DNA from: Flavobacterium soli DSM 19725
Lineage (GTDB): Bacteria > Bacteroidota > Bacteroidia > Flavobacteriales > Flavobacteriaceae
Assembly (NCBI RefSeq): GCF_000422705.1
Contig: NZ_AUGO01000003.1
Span: 310,001 to 374,000 of the forward strand
Length of the DNA: 64,000 bases
Direction: 5' to 3'
Positions within the stretch are counted from its first letter, which is position 1, and each line of letters opens with the position of its first letter. The translations under genes were made by a program, and so were the position numbers. The notes under the pieces were generated by a model. It was not told the origin of the DNA. It made no database searches and saw only the letters and a list, made by a program, of their open reading frames with translations. Positions 1 through 7,671 of the stretch are shown in pieces.

Positions 1-387
1 CAGCTGATGCGTGATAAAAACCGACGTGATTTTCTTGCTATAAACTCCCAATCGATTATCGGATATGATCCCAGAAATATTATATTCCTTAATCCAACCT
101 TTCACCATTTTTCGTTCCTTGAGGATGGCCTCAATCATTCTTGGTGTGTTCTTGATCATCTTCCATTTAAAATGATTGCCATTTTTGGCATATTCAATTT
201 CGTAAGAAGGCAATTCTAAAATTTGCAGGTGCGAAAATTCTTTTTTTAGCATCTCGAGTGCAATTCCATCTGAGGCAATAATAGGATTATAGCCTTGGTT
301 TTCCAAAGCTTTAATGATAGGAATACAACGTGTAGCGTGACCCAATCCCCAGTTTAATGGTGCAACAAGAATATTTTTTTTAGACAT
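1..387 (-). CDS. Glycosyltransferase, MurG/GT28-like, C-terminus cut off by window edge
   Basis: Reading leftward from an ATG at 387, 129 codons stay open to the left edge, so only the N-terminal half is visible. The start reads MSKKNILVAPLNWGLGHATR. The Gly-rich GLGHATR loop near residues 14-20 is the acceptor-side signature of GT28/MurG-like and related GT-B glycosyltransferases. A later ISDNRLGVYS stretch also fits this fold, in families often annotated as UDP-GlcNAc:LPS transferase-like. The donor-binding C-terminal domain lies outside the window, so substrate specificity cannot be judged. The start is clear: a run of Lys codons follows ATG and the upstream gap is repeat-rich and non-coding. 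It is transcribed away from trmB. Confidence 0.75.
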   Translation of the reverse strand, partial: MSKKNILVAPLNWGLGHATRCIPIIKALENQGYNPIIASDGIALEMLKKEFSHLQILELPSYEIEYAKNGNHFKWKMIKNTPRMIEAILKERKMVKGWIKEYNISGIISDNRLGVYSKKITSVFITHQL

Positions 388-450
388 TTCTGGCTTCTAT
401 TAAAATCAATTCATTTTTATTTAGAGCAAAATTTTAGGCACTTTTTAATC

Positions 451-560
451 CATGTTCCCGCTGCAGCAACTCGCTTTAAAACTGTTGGTCACAGTTTTAA
501 GAGCTCAAATCCCGAAGCTTCGGGACAGCATCGGGGCTAAACTAAAATCTTTAGGCTTCT
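451..560 (-). repeat. Dispersed palindromic repeat, copy A
   Basis: On the minus strand this reads AGAAGCCTAAAGATTTTA, then TTAGCCCCGATGCTGTCC, a CCCGAAGCTTCGGG palindrome (511-524), a perfect 10-bp hairpin (476-485 with 491-500, loop TGGTC) and an end motif GCGGGAACATG. The same layout with different hairpin sequences recurs at 624-735, 14841-14950 and 47901-47998. A second imperfect CCCGAAACTTCGGG palindrome follows at 561-574. It lies in the 444-bp non-coding gap between the glycosyltransferase and trmB, which holds this copy, copy B and a promoter candidate. Confidence 0.7.
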
Positions 561-623
561 CCCGAAACTTCGGGATAAACTTTCCCTTCAACTCCGATTC
601 CAACTAAACAATAGAGTTTCCAT

Positions 624-735
624 TTAGCCCCGGCTGGAGGGAAAATCCTTTTTTAAATTGCCTTGGGTTTTAACCCGAGGCAATTTAAAAAAGATTTGGA
701 AGGAATGACGGGAACATGGTCTTGTGAAAATGCCC
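624..735 (+). repeat. Dispersed palindromic repeat, copy B, with a 21-bp stem
   Basis: Starts TTTAGCCCCGGCTGGAGGG, runs into AAATCCTTTT, then a hairpin whose arms 649-669 and 672-692 pair over 21 bp with a single G-U, and ends AAGATTTGGAAGGAATGACG followed by GGAACATGGTC. The ends match copy D (47901-47998) closely while the stem sequence is unrelated, so the stem covaries between copies. The A/T-rich outer stem could also stop transcription. A short minus-strand open frame across it (624-863) is treated as chance. Confidence 0.7.
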
Positions 736-781
736 GAGCCATTCGCTCCAAAAAAATTTAACACACTGCAAGATAAAACTA

Positions 782-811
782 TTTGAGTTCGTTTATATTT
801 CCTTAATTTTA
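782..811 (+). promoter_or_regulatory. Candidate Bacteroidota promoter for trmB
   Basis: TTTG at 782-785, an 18-nt spacer, then TAATTTTA at 804-811, one base from the TAnnTTTG -7 consensus. The predicted start, about 818, gives a leader of roughly 14 nt before the GTG start at 832. Assigned by motif only. Confidence 0.35.
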
Positions 812-831
812 CCAAAATATTAAATAGCGTT

Positions 832-1506
832 GTGGGAAGTAAAAATAAATTAAAAAGATTCAAGGAAAACGAAACATTCGAAAATGTTTTTCAACCAACT
901 AGAGAAGAAGTTGTGGGGAATTTATTTCCGCTCAAAGGCAAATGGAACACGGATTTTTTCCAGAACGATAACCCGTTGATTCTAGAATTGGGTTGCGGAA
1001 AAGGCGAATATTCTGTTGGTTTGGCCGAACGTTATCCTGATAAAAATTTTGTTGGAATTGACATCAAAGGAGCGCGTTTTTGGCGTGGTGCAAAGACAGC
1101 GGTTGACGACGGAATGCGAAATGTGGCCTTTGTGAGAACCCAAATCGAACTGATTGACCATATTTTTGCCGAAAATGAAGTCGACGAGATTTGGATTACT
1201 TTTCCGGATCCACAAATCAAATACAAGCGTACAAAGCACAGGATGACGAATTCGGAATTCTTGAAATTGTATAAAAAAATCTTGAAACCGGATGGCGTGA
1301 TGAACCTGAAAACCGATAGCGAATTTATGCACGGTTACACACTCGGATTGCTTCATGGCGAAGGTCACGAGGTTTTGTATGCCAATCATAATGTCTATAA
1401 AAACGAGGGAAGTCCGAATGAAGTTACTAGTATTCAGACGTTTTATGAAAAACAATATTTGGAAATTAACAAAGCAATTACTTATATTAGATTCAAAATA
1501 AAATAA
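832..1506 (+). CDS. trmB: tRNA (guanine-N7-)-methyltransferase
   Basis: TrmB methylates N7 of G46 in the variable loop of tRNAs using S-adenosylmethionine. The 224-residue protein has the SAM-binding glycine loop LELGCGKGEY (51-60) and the family motif WITFPDPQIKYKRTKHR (121-137), matching the FPDP-x-xKxRHxKRR region of TrmB. The opening MGSKNKLKRFKENETF is typical of Flavobacteriia homologues and begins at a GTG; no in-frame ATG lies near, so GTG is taken as the start. The stop is followed two bases later by the ATG of the LysE-type exporter, suggesting co-transcription. The length is normal for the family. Confidence 0.95.
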   Translation: MGSKNKLKRFKENETFENVFQPTREEVVGNLFPLKGKWNTDFFQNDNPLILELGCGKGEYSVGLAERYPDKNFVGIDIKGARFWRGAKTAVDDGMRNVAFVRTQIELIDHIFAENEVDEIWITFPDPQIKYKRTKHRMTNSEFLKLYKKILKPDGVMNLKTDSEFMHGYTLGLLHGEGHEVLYANHNVYKNEGSPNEVTSIQTFYEKQYLEINKAITYIRFKIK

Positions 1507-1508
1507 AA

Positions 1509-2144
1509 ATGACAATAGCTTTACCGCTTGCTTTAGGATTTATCACTTCTGTAATTGGCATCACGCCTCCAGGACTGATAAACATGACGGCGGCCAAAGT
1601 GAGTGTTGAAGAAGGTAGAACTCGGGCTTTTGTTTTTGCTGGAGGAGCTACCTTTATTATTTTGATTCAGACCTTTCTGGCGGTTATTTTTGCAAAATTC
1701 ATCAACCGAAATCCCGATGTGGTGATTGTGCTTCGCGAAATCGGACTTGCTATTTTTCTAGCCTTGACGTTTTATTTCTTTTGGACTTCTAAAAAGATGA
1801 AACCGAAGGAAAAGAAAGTAAAATTGCGGACCAAAAGAAGTCGGTTTTTTCTAGGAATGTTGCTTTCGGCTTTGAATCTTTTTCCGATTCCGTTTTATGT
1901 TTTAATAAGTGTTACGCTTTATTCGTATAATATTTTCTCGTTCGAAAAGCCTTTTGTTTATTTGTTCGTACTTGGTTCTGGAATTGGAGCTTATTTTGCG
2001 TTTTATTGCTACATCGCCTTCTTTAAAAAAATGGAAAGTAAGACGGCTTTTATCCTGAACAATATGAATTATATTATCGGTTCGATAACGGGATTGGTTT
2101 CGATTATCACGCTTATCAATGTGATTAAATATTATTGTGATTAA
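1509..2144 (+). CDS. LysE/RhtB-family exporter
   Basis: A 211-residue polytopic inner-membrane protein with about six hydrophobic segments (roughly residues 3-27, 38-62, 70-92, 110-135, 142-168, 180-205). Near the N-terminus it carries GITPPGLINMTAAKVSVEEG, the LysE-family pattern (G-x-x-P-G-P/L-x-x at the end of TM1). The family exports amino acids and related metabolites by proton antiport; the substrate here cannot be told. A basic loop KKMKPKEKKVKLRTKRSR separates the two halves. It follows trmB by 2 nt and ends before an inverted-repeat terminator candidate at 2153-2208. Confidence 0.85.
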   Translation: MTIALPLALGFITSVIGITPPGLINMTAAKVSVEEGRTRAFVFAGGATFIILIQTFLAVIFAKFINRNPDVVIVLREIGLAIFLALTFYFFWTSKKMKPKEKKVKLRTKRSRFFLGMLLSALNLFPIPFYVLISVTLYSYNIFSFEKPFVYLFVLGSGIGAYFAFYCYIAFFKKMESKTAFILNNMNYIIGSITGLVSIITLINVIKYYCD

Positions 2145-2152
2145 TTTTTTTG

Positions 2153-2208
2153 AACCATTAAGATATTAAGAAAATTAAGGCTTAATGAAACTTAATATCT
2201 TAATGGTT
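2153..2208. repeat. Perfect 18-bp inverted repeat, likely terminator and dispersed repeat
   Basis: AACCATTAAGATATTAAG (2153-2170) pairs perfectly with 2191-2208 across a 20-nt loop. It sits 9 bp after the LysE-family stop and can terminate in that direction. The right half (2181-2209) is present again, inverted, at 63091-63119 next to tyrS with one mismatch in 29 nt, so it belongs to a dispersed family. Confidence 0.7.
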
Positions 2209-2244
2209 TAAAATTCAAGTTGCTTTCTTTTAAAATAGTAATGT

Positions 2245-2586
2245 GTGGCTACAAAAAATCCAGATAACGACAATTTTTTCGAAAGAGTTTATACTATCGC
2301 GAGGCAAATTCCTTATGGAAGAGTGACATCTTATGGAGCCATTGCCAAATGTTTAGGAACCGCCCGTTCAGCCAGAATGGTAGGTTGGGCCATGAATGCT
2401 TCGCATAATCTTGATGATGTTCCTGCTCATCGAGTGGTAAATAGAAAAGGATTATTAACTGGAAAACATCATTTTGATGGAACAAATTTAATGCAACAGC
2501 TTCTGGAAAGTGAAGGTGTGAAAATTGTAGACAATCAGATTGTGAATTTGGAGAAATACTTTTGGGAACCCGAAATGCCTCAATAA
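2245..2586 (+). CDS. Alkyltransferase-like protein (MGMT/Ogt fold, no active-site Cys)
   Basis: This 113-residue protein is the C-terminal DNA-binding half of O6-alkylguanine-DNA alkyltransferase. It has the Arg-finger region RSARMVGWAMN (41-51) and the active-site loop VPAHRVVN (59-66). In true MGMT the loop reads PCHR; here the Cys is Ala (PAHR), so it cannot accept alkyl groups. Such ATL proteins (E. coli ATL has Trp) bind O6-alkylguanine and hand the lesion to nucleotide excision repair; that role is inferred. The start is GTG at 2245; the ATG four bases upstream is out of frame and soon stops. It converges with the histidine kinase gene: the two stop codons abut at 2586/2587. Confidence 0.85.
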   Translation: MATKNPDNDNFFERVYTIARQIPYGRVTSYGAIAKCLGTARSARMVGWAMNASHNLDDVPAHRVVNRKGLLTGKHHFDGTNLMQQLLESEGVKIVDNQIVNLEKYFWEPEMPQ

Positions 2587-3906
2587 CTACCCCATCAAAC
2601 AAATCATAAATTTAGTTCGCTCCTCCTCTATCTGATAATTTAGATAACCTCCGTGGGCTTCGATAATATTTTTTGATAAAGTCAAACCGATTCCTGCTCC
2701 ATCTTTTCTGGTAGTAAAAAAGGGTAAGAAAATCTTGTCTTCTATTTCCTTTTCGATGCCGTTTCCTGAATCTGAAATGATGATAAAAATACGGTTACTT
2801 TTTATTTCAGTAGAAATTTCGATGTGTTTTTCCGCTTTTCCTTCCAAAGCATACATACTGTTGGTTAGCAGATTGATCAGAACTTGTTCCATTTGCAGTT
2901 TATCGACAGAAAGCCAGCGATTGAAATTTATCGTGTTATGAATCGCTATATTTTCCTTTTTCAAAAGCGGATTCATAATCTGCAGAACACCTTCAATCAA
3001 TTGATTGAGTTCTGTTTTCTCCTTGTTTGGTGTTGGTAGCATTGCCAATTTTCTATAACTCTCCACGAAATTCTGCAAATGATCGCTTCGGTAAATCATC
3101 GTCGAAACACTTTGCTTGATGTCGTCTAAATCTTCTTTTGAGAGCGATTCCTGTTGCATCAAATCGTTCAGATTTTGCGTCAAGGAACGGATTGGCGTGA
3201 TGGAATTCATCAACTCATGGGAGATGACTTTCATCAGATTAATCCAAGCTTCTTTTTCTTTTTTCTCAATTACTTTTTGGATAGAATCCAATAAGATGAT
3301 ATAATATTCTTGGTTGAATGTAGTGGTTGACGAAGCCTGAAGAATAAAAGTTTCACTTTCTTTCTTGTCAATCTTGATTTGTAAAGAGGTTTTTATTTCT
3401 TCGAAATTTCGTTCTTCTAAAATATTGCAAAGCGATGGAAGATGACTTTTCAGATACTGCCATTTCGAAACTTTTGGCACGAGAAAATGTTTGGAGAAAT
3501 AATCGTTTATCAGGAAAATGTTCCAGTCGTTTTCGTCTTTTTGTAGAATCAGAACACCAGTTTCGATGTTGTTTAAAATCGAGCGATAGACCAAATCTTT
3601 TGAAACTTGATCGTTCTGATTGCTTTTTAAATGATCGTAAAGCTTGAAGAGGTTTTTGTAATTCTCAAAGGATTTATGTTTAGAAAAATCAGCTGAAAAA
3701 TCATTGTTCAGAATCGCACTGATGGTTTTATCATAAAATAAAAAGGTGTTTTTTACGAATGAATACAATTCCATCAGCAACAAAAAAGAAATAAAGGCAC
3801 AGAAAAATCCTGAGAAAACCAATCCCTTTTGGAATAAGAAAACGCCAAATGCGATCCCGATTAAAATCAGAATCATACGGATGAAAATGGCATTGTAGTG
3901 TTTCAT
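2587..3906 (-). CDS. Sensor histidine kinase, partner of the NtrC-type regulator
   Basis: Taken from the ATG at 3906 (439 aa). Two transmembrane helices (about 8-25 and 30-50) precede a PAS-like region (about 100-210). A HisKA domain follows with H-box VISHELMNSITPIR (phospho-acceptor His230), then HATPase_c with N box NLLTNSMYAL (345-354), G1 DSGNGI and G2 GAGIGL. There is almost no periplasmic loop, so it probably senses a membrane or cytoplasmic cue. The frame is open to a TTG-like start at 3954, but the extra residues come from the repeat at 3941-3999; a second ATG at 3912 is a possible alternative. It follows the response regulator gene by 99 nt and presumably phosphorylates it. Confidence 0.88.
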   Translation of the reverse strand: MKHYNAIFIRMILILIGIAFGVFLFQKGLVFSGFFCAFISFLLLMELYSFVKNTFLFYDKTISAILNNDFSADFSKHKSFENYKNLFKLYDHLKSNQNDQVSKDLVYRSILNNIETGVLILQKDENDWNIFLINDYFSKHFLVPKVSKWQYLKSHLPSLCNILEERNFEEIKTSLQIKIDKKESETFILQASSTTTFNQEYYIILLDSIQKVIEKKEKEAWINLMKVISHELMNSITPIRSLTQNLNDLMQQESLSKEDLDDIKQSVSTMIYRSDHLQNFVESYRKLAMLPTPNKEKTELNQLIEGVLQIMNPLLKKENIAIHNTINFNRWLSVDKLQMEQVLINLLTNSMYALEGKAEKHIEISTEIKSNRIFIIISDSGNGIEKEIEDKIFLPFFTTRKDGAGIGLTLSKNIIEAHGGYLNYQIEEERTKFMICLMG

Positions 3907-3940
3907 AAACATTATTTTTTTAAACACAGTTAGTTTTTTC

Positions 3941-3999
3941 AACACAAATTTCACAGATTTATACAGATTGAATTTGTGTTAATTTGTGGAATTTGTGTT
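3941..3999. repeat. Inverted repeat of the AACACAAATTTCACA type
   Basis: AACACAAATTTCACA (3941-3955) pairs with 3985-3999 (14 of 15 positions). Closely related words (ACACAGATTTCACAGATTT, AACACAAATTTCACTG) recur at 7547-7622, so this is a dispersed intergenic repeat. It lies between the response regulator and its kinase and may attenuate read-through. Confidence 0.55.
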
Positions 4000-4005
4000 T
4001 GATTT

Positions 4006-5352
4006 TTAGCTCTTCAACTCAAACTTCTCCATTCGTCTGTACAAAGAAGCCCTGGAAAGCCCCAGTTCATCGGCGGATTTGCTGATGTTATAATTGTGTT
4101 TTTGCAAGACTTTCTCGATCGTTGCCTTTTCGATATCCATCAACTGCTTATCTTCATTAGTTTCTTCTACTATTGAAATGGTTTCCAAATCCAAATCAGA
4201 AATAGTAATCATATTGTTTTCGCACAAAATCACGGCACGCTCAATCCTGTTTTCCATTTCTCGGATGTTGCCGTTCCAAGAATGCTTTTGCATTTGCTCC
4301 AATGCTTTCTCATCGAAAACTATCTCGCTTCGTTCATATTTCTCTAGGATGTTTTCCAATAAAAACAAAGCCAACGAAACGATATCCGACTTCCGTTCTC
4401 GAAGTGGTGGCAAAAGAATCTCCATCGTATTGATGCGGTAAAACAAATCTTCCCTAAAATTTTTATGACTTACTTCATTTTTTAAATCAATGTTAGTTGC
4501 CGTAATAATCCTCACGTTCAGTTGACGGGATTTTGCTTCTCCCAATCGCGTTACCGATTTATTTTGAATGACTTGTAATAGTTTTGACTGCAAGTGCAAA
4601 GGTACATTCCCTATTTCATCCAAGAAAATCGTTCCGTTTTGAGCCAATTCGAATCTTCCCGGTGTGTCTGTTTTGGCATCCGTAAAAGCACCTTTGGCAT
4701 AACCAAAAAGTTCACTTTCGAAAATGTTATCATTCAAGGAACCTAGATCGACGTGGATAAAAGGCTGCTCTTTTCTGTTGGAATTTTGATGAATATAATG
4801 TGCCAGAACAAATTTTCCGGTTCCGTTTTCGCCTAATATTAAAACATTTGCATCGGTTTTGGCTACTTTTTCGGCTAATGAATAGGCTTTTTGAATGCTT
4901 GGAGAATTACCAATGAAAACGGTGTTCTTTTTTTCTTCGGTTGATGCTTTTTTCTTGACTTTTCGGGATTCATCAACAGCAGATTTTACGATGGAAACCA
5001 ATTTATCATTGTCCCACGGTTTTAAGATATAATCAAACGCTCCAAGTTTCAAACCTTCGACAGCTGTTTCTACCTTTCCGAAAGCGGTCATTAAAATCAC
5101 TACAGTTTTGGGCGAAAAGGTTTTTATTTCTTTTAACAGATAAATGCCTTCTCGTCCTTCTTCGAAGCCAATACGGTAATTCATGTCCAAAAGCACAACG
5201 TCGATTTCGTTTTCTGAGAGAAGACGGATTACTTTTTTAGGGTCAGTCAACGTGAAAATCGTCTCGAAATGTTTCTTCAAGACCATTTTGGAAGCAAAAA
5301 GAATATCTTCCTGATCGTCGATGACTAAAATTTGAGCATTGGTCTTTTTCAT
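4006..5352 (-). CDS. NtrC-family sigma-54-dependent response regulator
   Basis: 448 residues from the ATG at 5352 (a TTG 21 nt upstream lies inside a putative operator and is rejected). Domains in order: receiver (1-125) with acidic pocket IDDQED and phospho-acceptor Asp56; AAA+ sigma-54 activation domain (about 145-375) with Walker A GENGTGK (174-180), loop GAFTDA (221-226), Walker B TIFLDEIG (241-248) and NIREMENRIERAV; Fis-type helix-turn-helix (about 405-445, SKSADELGLSRASLYRRMEK). The canonical loop is GAFTGA; the Asp variant is the only departure I see. Divergent from the efflux operon, with two palindromes in its own leader, it probably activates that operon and may regulate itself. 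Confidence 0.92.
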   Translation of the reverse strand: MKKTNAQILVIDDQEDILFASKMVLKKHFETIFTLTDPKKVIRLLSENEIDVVLLDMNYRIGFEEGREGIYLLKEIKTFSPKTVVILMTAFGKVETAVEGLKLGAFDYILKPWDNDKLVSIVKSAVDESRKVKKKASTEEKKNTVFIGNSPSIQKAYSLAEKVAKTDANVLILGENGTGKFVLAHYIHQNSNRKEQPFIHVDLGSLNDNIFESELFGYAKGAFTDAKTDTPGRFELAQNGTIFLDEIGNVPLHLQSKLLQVIQNKSVTRLGEAKSRQLNVRIITATNIDLKNEVSHKNFREDLFYRINTMEILLPPLRERKSDIVSLALFLLENILEKYERSEIVFDEKALEQMQKHSWNGNIREMENRIERAVILCENNMITISDLDLETISIVEETNEDKQLMDIEKATIEKVLQKHNYNISKSADELGLSRASLYRRMEKFELKS

Positions 5353-5356
5353 GGTA

Positions 5357-5392
5357 TGTTCGTTTTCGGACAAAAGTGTTCATTATCGGACA
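5357..5392. promoter_or_regulatory. Paired 16-bp palindromes, candidate enhancer (UAS) for the NtrC-type regulator
   Basis: TGTTCGTTTTCGGACA (5357-5372) and TGTTCATTATCGGACA (5377-5392) are imperfect palindromes of the form TGTYCG-N4-CGGACA, spaced exactly 20 bp, close to two helical turns, as expected for dimers bound on one face. They lie 65-100 bp upstream of the -24-like GG at 5457, a normal distance for sigma-54 enhancers, and within 5 bp of the regulator's own start codon. The binding protein is inferred from position. Confidence 0.6.
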
Positions 5393-5455
5393 CTTGAGGA
5401 TTTTTATTAATTCTATAAATCGCTATTAATTAAGCTTTTATAAACTTTAAACTTT

Positions 5456-5470
5456 TGGCATAAAATTGCT
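5456..5470 (+). promoter_or_regulatory. Candidate sigma-54 (-24/-12) promoter of the efflux operon
   Basis: TTGGCATAAAATTGCT resembles TTGGCAC-N5-TTGC, with GG at 5457-5458 and GC at 5468-5469. The GG-to-GC distance is 11 rather than the usual 12, one base short, which weakens the call because sigma-54 spacing is strict. It sits 25 nt upstream of the adaptor gene, downstream of the paired palindromes. Confidence 0.4.
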
Positions 5471-5494
5471 ATATCATCTTACAAATAATTGAAA

Positions 5495-6733
5495 ATGGAT
5501 ACCATCGTTCCTCGTAAAAATAAAAAAAATAAATACCTTTTGATTGGTTTGCCGATTTTTTTATTGGCAAGTTATTTTGTCTATTCGGCTTTGACAAAAA
5601 AAAGAAGCCTTGATGTAAACCGAAATGAAATTACAATCAAAACGGTTGAGAATGCCTACTTCGAAGACTTTATTGTATTTCAGGCTAAGGTTGAACCTTT
5701 GAATTCTATGTTGCTGAATGTGATTGAAGGCGGTTCGATTCAAGAGATTTTTATTGAAAATGGTGATTTCGTTCAGAAAGGGCAACCGTTGGCAAGATTG
5801 TATAATCCGAATACGGAATTGGGTTATATGACACAGGAAACTTCGATGATTGAACAGATCAATAATTTGAACAAGGCGAAGCTGGATTTGAGAACTCAAG
5901 AGTTGAACTTGGCGAAAGACTTGGTGGCGATTGAGCACGACTATCTTGATGCCAAAAATTTATATGTTTTGAATGAGAAATTGTTCAAGGAAGAGATTTT
6001 ATCCAAAAATGAATGGGAAACTACGAAGGAAGCTTATCGGTTTCAGACTGAAAGAAAAAATATTATTCAGCAGAGTGTTCAAAAAGAAAAACAGGCGAAT
6101 GCCATCCTGATTTCGCAGATTAATCAATCGCAGGGGATTATGCAGAAAAGCTTGGAGATTTTGAGAAATAACAAAAAGAATTTCTTGGTAACGGCTCCAC
6201 TTGCGGGAAGGATTTCTTCGTTTGAACCGGTTTTGGGTAAAAACTATGTAGCAGGCGAAAGCATCGGGAAAATTGATGTGATGAAAGGCTATAAATTGAT
6301 GGCTGATGTGGATGAATTTTATCTGGAGAAAATTTCGGAAGGACAAAAAGGAACGGTCGATTATAAGGGAGAAACGATTCCTGTGGTGATTTCGAAAGTG
6401 ATTCCGGAGGTAAAAAACGGTCGGTTTTTAGTAGAATTGCAATTTGAATCTGCAAAAGAATTAGACCTTCGTCAAGGATTGAGTTTTGGCGTGAGACTGA
6501 TGCTTTCGGAAAAAACCAAAACAACTGTTCTTTCAAAAGGAAGTTTTTCTCAGGACACGGCAGGAAAATGGATCTTTGTAGTGAATGGTGACAAAGCCGA
6601 ACGTAGGGAAATTAAATTAGGTCGTGAAAATCCGTTGTATTATGAGGTTCTTGGCGGATTAAAGGCTGGAGAAAAAGTCGTTACTTCGGGGTATAAGGAT
6701 TATATGGAAATTCAGGTTTTAAATCTTAAATAA
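5495..6733 (+). CDS. HlyD/AcrA-type periplasmic adaptor (membrane-fusion protein)
   Basis: 412 residues from the ATG at 5495 (a TTG two codons upstream is less likely). A single membrane anchor (about 14-32) is followed by a biotinyl-lipoyl-like half (VIEGGSIQEIFIENGDFVQKG), a long alpha-helical hairpin (about 100-215, Gln/Lys/Glu-rich), the second lipoyl half (LVTAPLAGRIS) and beta-barrel and membrane-proximal domains ending in VLGGLKAGEKVVTSGY. Such adaptors couple an inner-membrane MacB/FtsX-type ABC transporter to a TolC channel. It is first in the rightward operon that continues to the TolC gene at 16287, and the first gene downstream of the putative enhancer and -24/-12 element. Confidence 0.9.
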   Translation: MDTIVPRKNKKNKYLLIGLPIFLLASYFVYSALTKKRSLDVNRNEITIKTVENAYFEDFIVFQAKVEPLNSMLLNVIEGGSIQEIFIENGDFVQKGQPLARLYNPNTELGYMTQETSMIEQINNLNKAKLDLRTQELNLAKDLVAIEHDYLDAKNLYVLNEKLFKEEILSKNEWETTKEAYRFQTERKNIIQQSVQKEKQANAILISQINQSQGIMQKSLEILRNNKKNFLVTAPLAGRISSFEPVLGKNYVAGESIGKIDVMKGYKLMADVDEFYLEKISEGQKGTVDYKGETIPVVISKVIPEVKNGRFLVELQFESAKELDLRQGLSFGVRLMLSEKTKTTVLSKGSFSQDTAGKWIFVVNGDKAERREIKLGRENPLYYEVLGGLKAGEKVVTSGYKDYMEIQVLNLK

Positions 6734-6758
6734 AAAATATAGTAAACTAATAAATGAT

Positions 6759-6822
6759 CAGTCCTAATCAAGCTGGAGTATCAATCATCAAGTCAAAAAG
6801 CAAACAGTTCTAATCAAGCTGG
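6759..6822 (+). repeat. Short direct repeat between adaptor and ATPase genes
   Basis: CAGTCCTAATCAAGCTGG (6759-6776) is repeated as CAGTTCTAATCAAGCTGG (6805-6822), 17 of 18 identical, 46 bp apart. No hairpin is obvious. It fills most of the 113-bp gap within the operon; function unknown. Confidence 0.5.
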
Positions 6823-6846
6823 CAAACAATTTAAAAAGGAAACATT

Positions 6847-7548
6847 ATGATTAAAATTCAGAATCTATCGAAAATCTTCAGAACTGAGGAAGTGGAAACA
6901 AAGGCCTTGAATGAGATTGCCTTGGAAGTGAAACAAGGTGAATTTATCACAATTATGGGTGCGTCAGGTTGCGGAAAATCGACCTTGCTGAATATAGTAG
7001 GACTTTTAGACAGTGCTTCGAGCGGAAGTTATAAGTTACTCGACCAAGAAATGCTGGGCTTGAGCGAATCGGAAAAATCTAAAATCAGGAAACAAAACAT
7101 TGGTTTTATCTTCCAGAACTTTAACCTCATCGATGAGCTTTCGGTGTATGACAATATTGAGTTGCCACTCATTTACAACAACGTTTCATCATCTGAAAGA
7201 AAGAAAAAAGTAGAGGCTATTGCAGAACGTTTGGCAATTTCGCACCGTTTGAAACATTTTCCGCAACAACTTTCGGGTGGACAACAGCAGAGGGTTGCCG
7301 TTGCGAGAGCATTAATCAACGATCCTAAAATTATCCTCGCGGATGAGCCAACTGGCAACTTGGACAGCAAGAATGGTAACGACGTGATGGAATTATTGAC
7401 GGATTTGCATGCCAATGGAGCCACAATCCTGATGGTAACACACTCGGATTATGATGCTTCGTTTTCGCAAAAAACCATTTTCATGAAAGACGGAATGGTG
7501 CTTTCGGAAAAAACCAATGGCAGGAATGTGGATGTGTTTGTTCAGTAA
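6847..7548 (+). CDS. ABC transporter ATP-binding protein, MacB/LolD type
   Basis: A 233-residue nucleotide-binding protein with all ABC motifs: Walker A GASGCGKST (38-46), Q-loop FIFQNFNLI (Gln90), signature LSGGQQQRVA (142-151), Walker B IILADEPTGNLD (162-173) and H-loop Thr-His199. The QNFNLI and EPTGNLDS context is characteristic of the MacB/LolD/FtsE subfamily, which powers mechanotransmission rather than transmembrane substrate passage. It is the only ATPase in the operon and must therefore serve one or both of the permeases at 7672-10104 and 12376-14796. Confidence 0.93.
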   Translation: MIKIQNLSKIFRTEEVETKALNEIALEVKQGEFITIMGASGCGKSTLLNIVGLLDSASSGSYKLLDQEMLGLSESEKSKIRKQNIGFIFQNFNLIDELSVYDNIELPLIYNNVSSSERKKKVEAIAERLAISHRLKHFPQQLSGGQQQRVAVARALINDPKIILADEPTGNLDSKNGNDVMELLTDLHANGATILMVTHSDYDASFSQKTIFMKDGMVLSEKTNGRNVDVFVQ

Positions 7549-7622
7549 ACACAGATTTCACAGATTTACACAGATCTAATTTGCCAAAAATCAACACAAA
7601 TTTCACTGATTCACACAAATTT
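7547..7622. repeat. ACACAAATTTCAC-type dispersed repeat
   Basis: Two related units, AACACAGATTTCACAGATTT (7547-7566) and AACACAAATTTCACTGATTC (7593-7612), share their core with the inverted repeat at 3941-3999. They occupy the gap between the ATPase and the first permease. Confidence 0.5.
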
Positions 7623-7671
7623 GGTACGTCTATAAATGTTTTAAACCTAATTTTCATCAATCAAAATAAAA

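Noticed and set aside
388-831. tRNA or structured RNA in the upstream gap
   Set aside because: The pairing is explained by palindromic repeats A and B; no cloverleaf or conserved RNA motif seen.
624-863. Minus-strand 79-codon frame across repeat copy B
   Set aside because: Lies almost wholly in a palindromic repeat and runs into the trmB start; no recognisable product.
982-1515. Minus-strand open frame antisense to trmB
   Set aside because: Overlaps the clearly conserved trmB gene along its length; its translation has no domain or signal and is the shadow of a coding strand.
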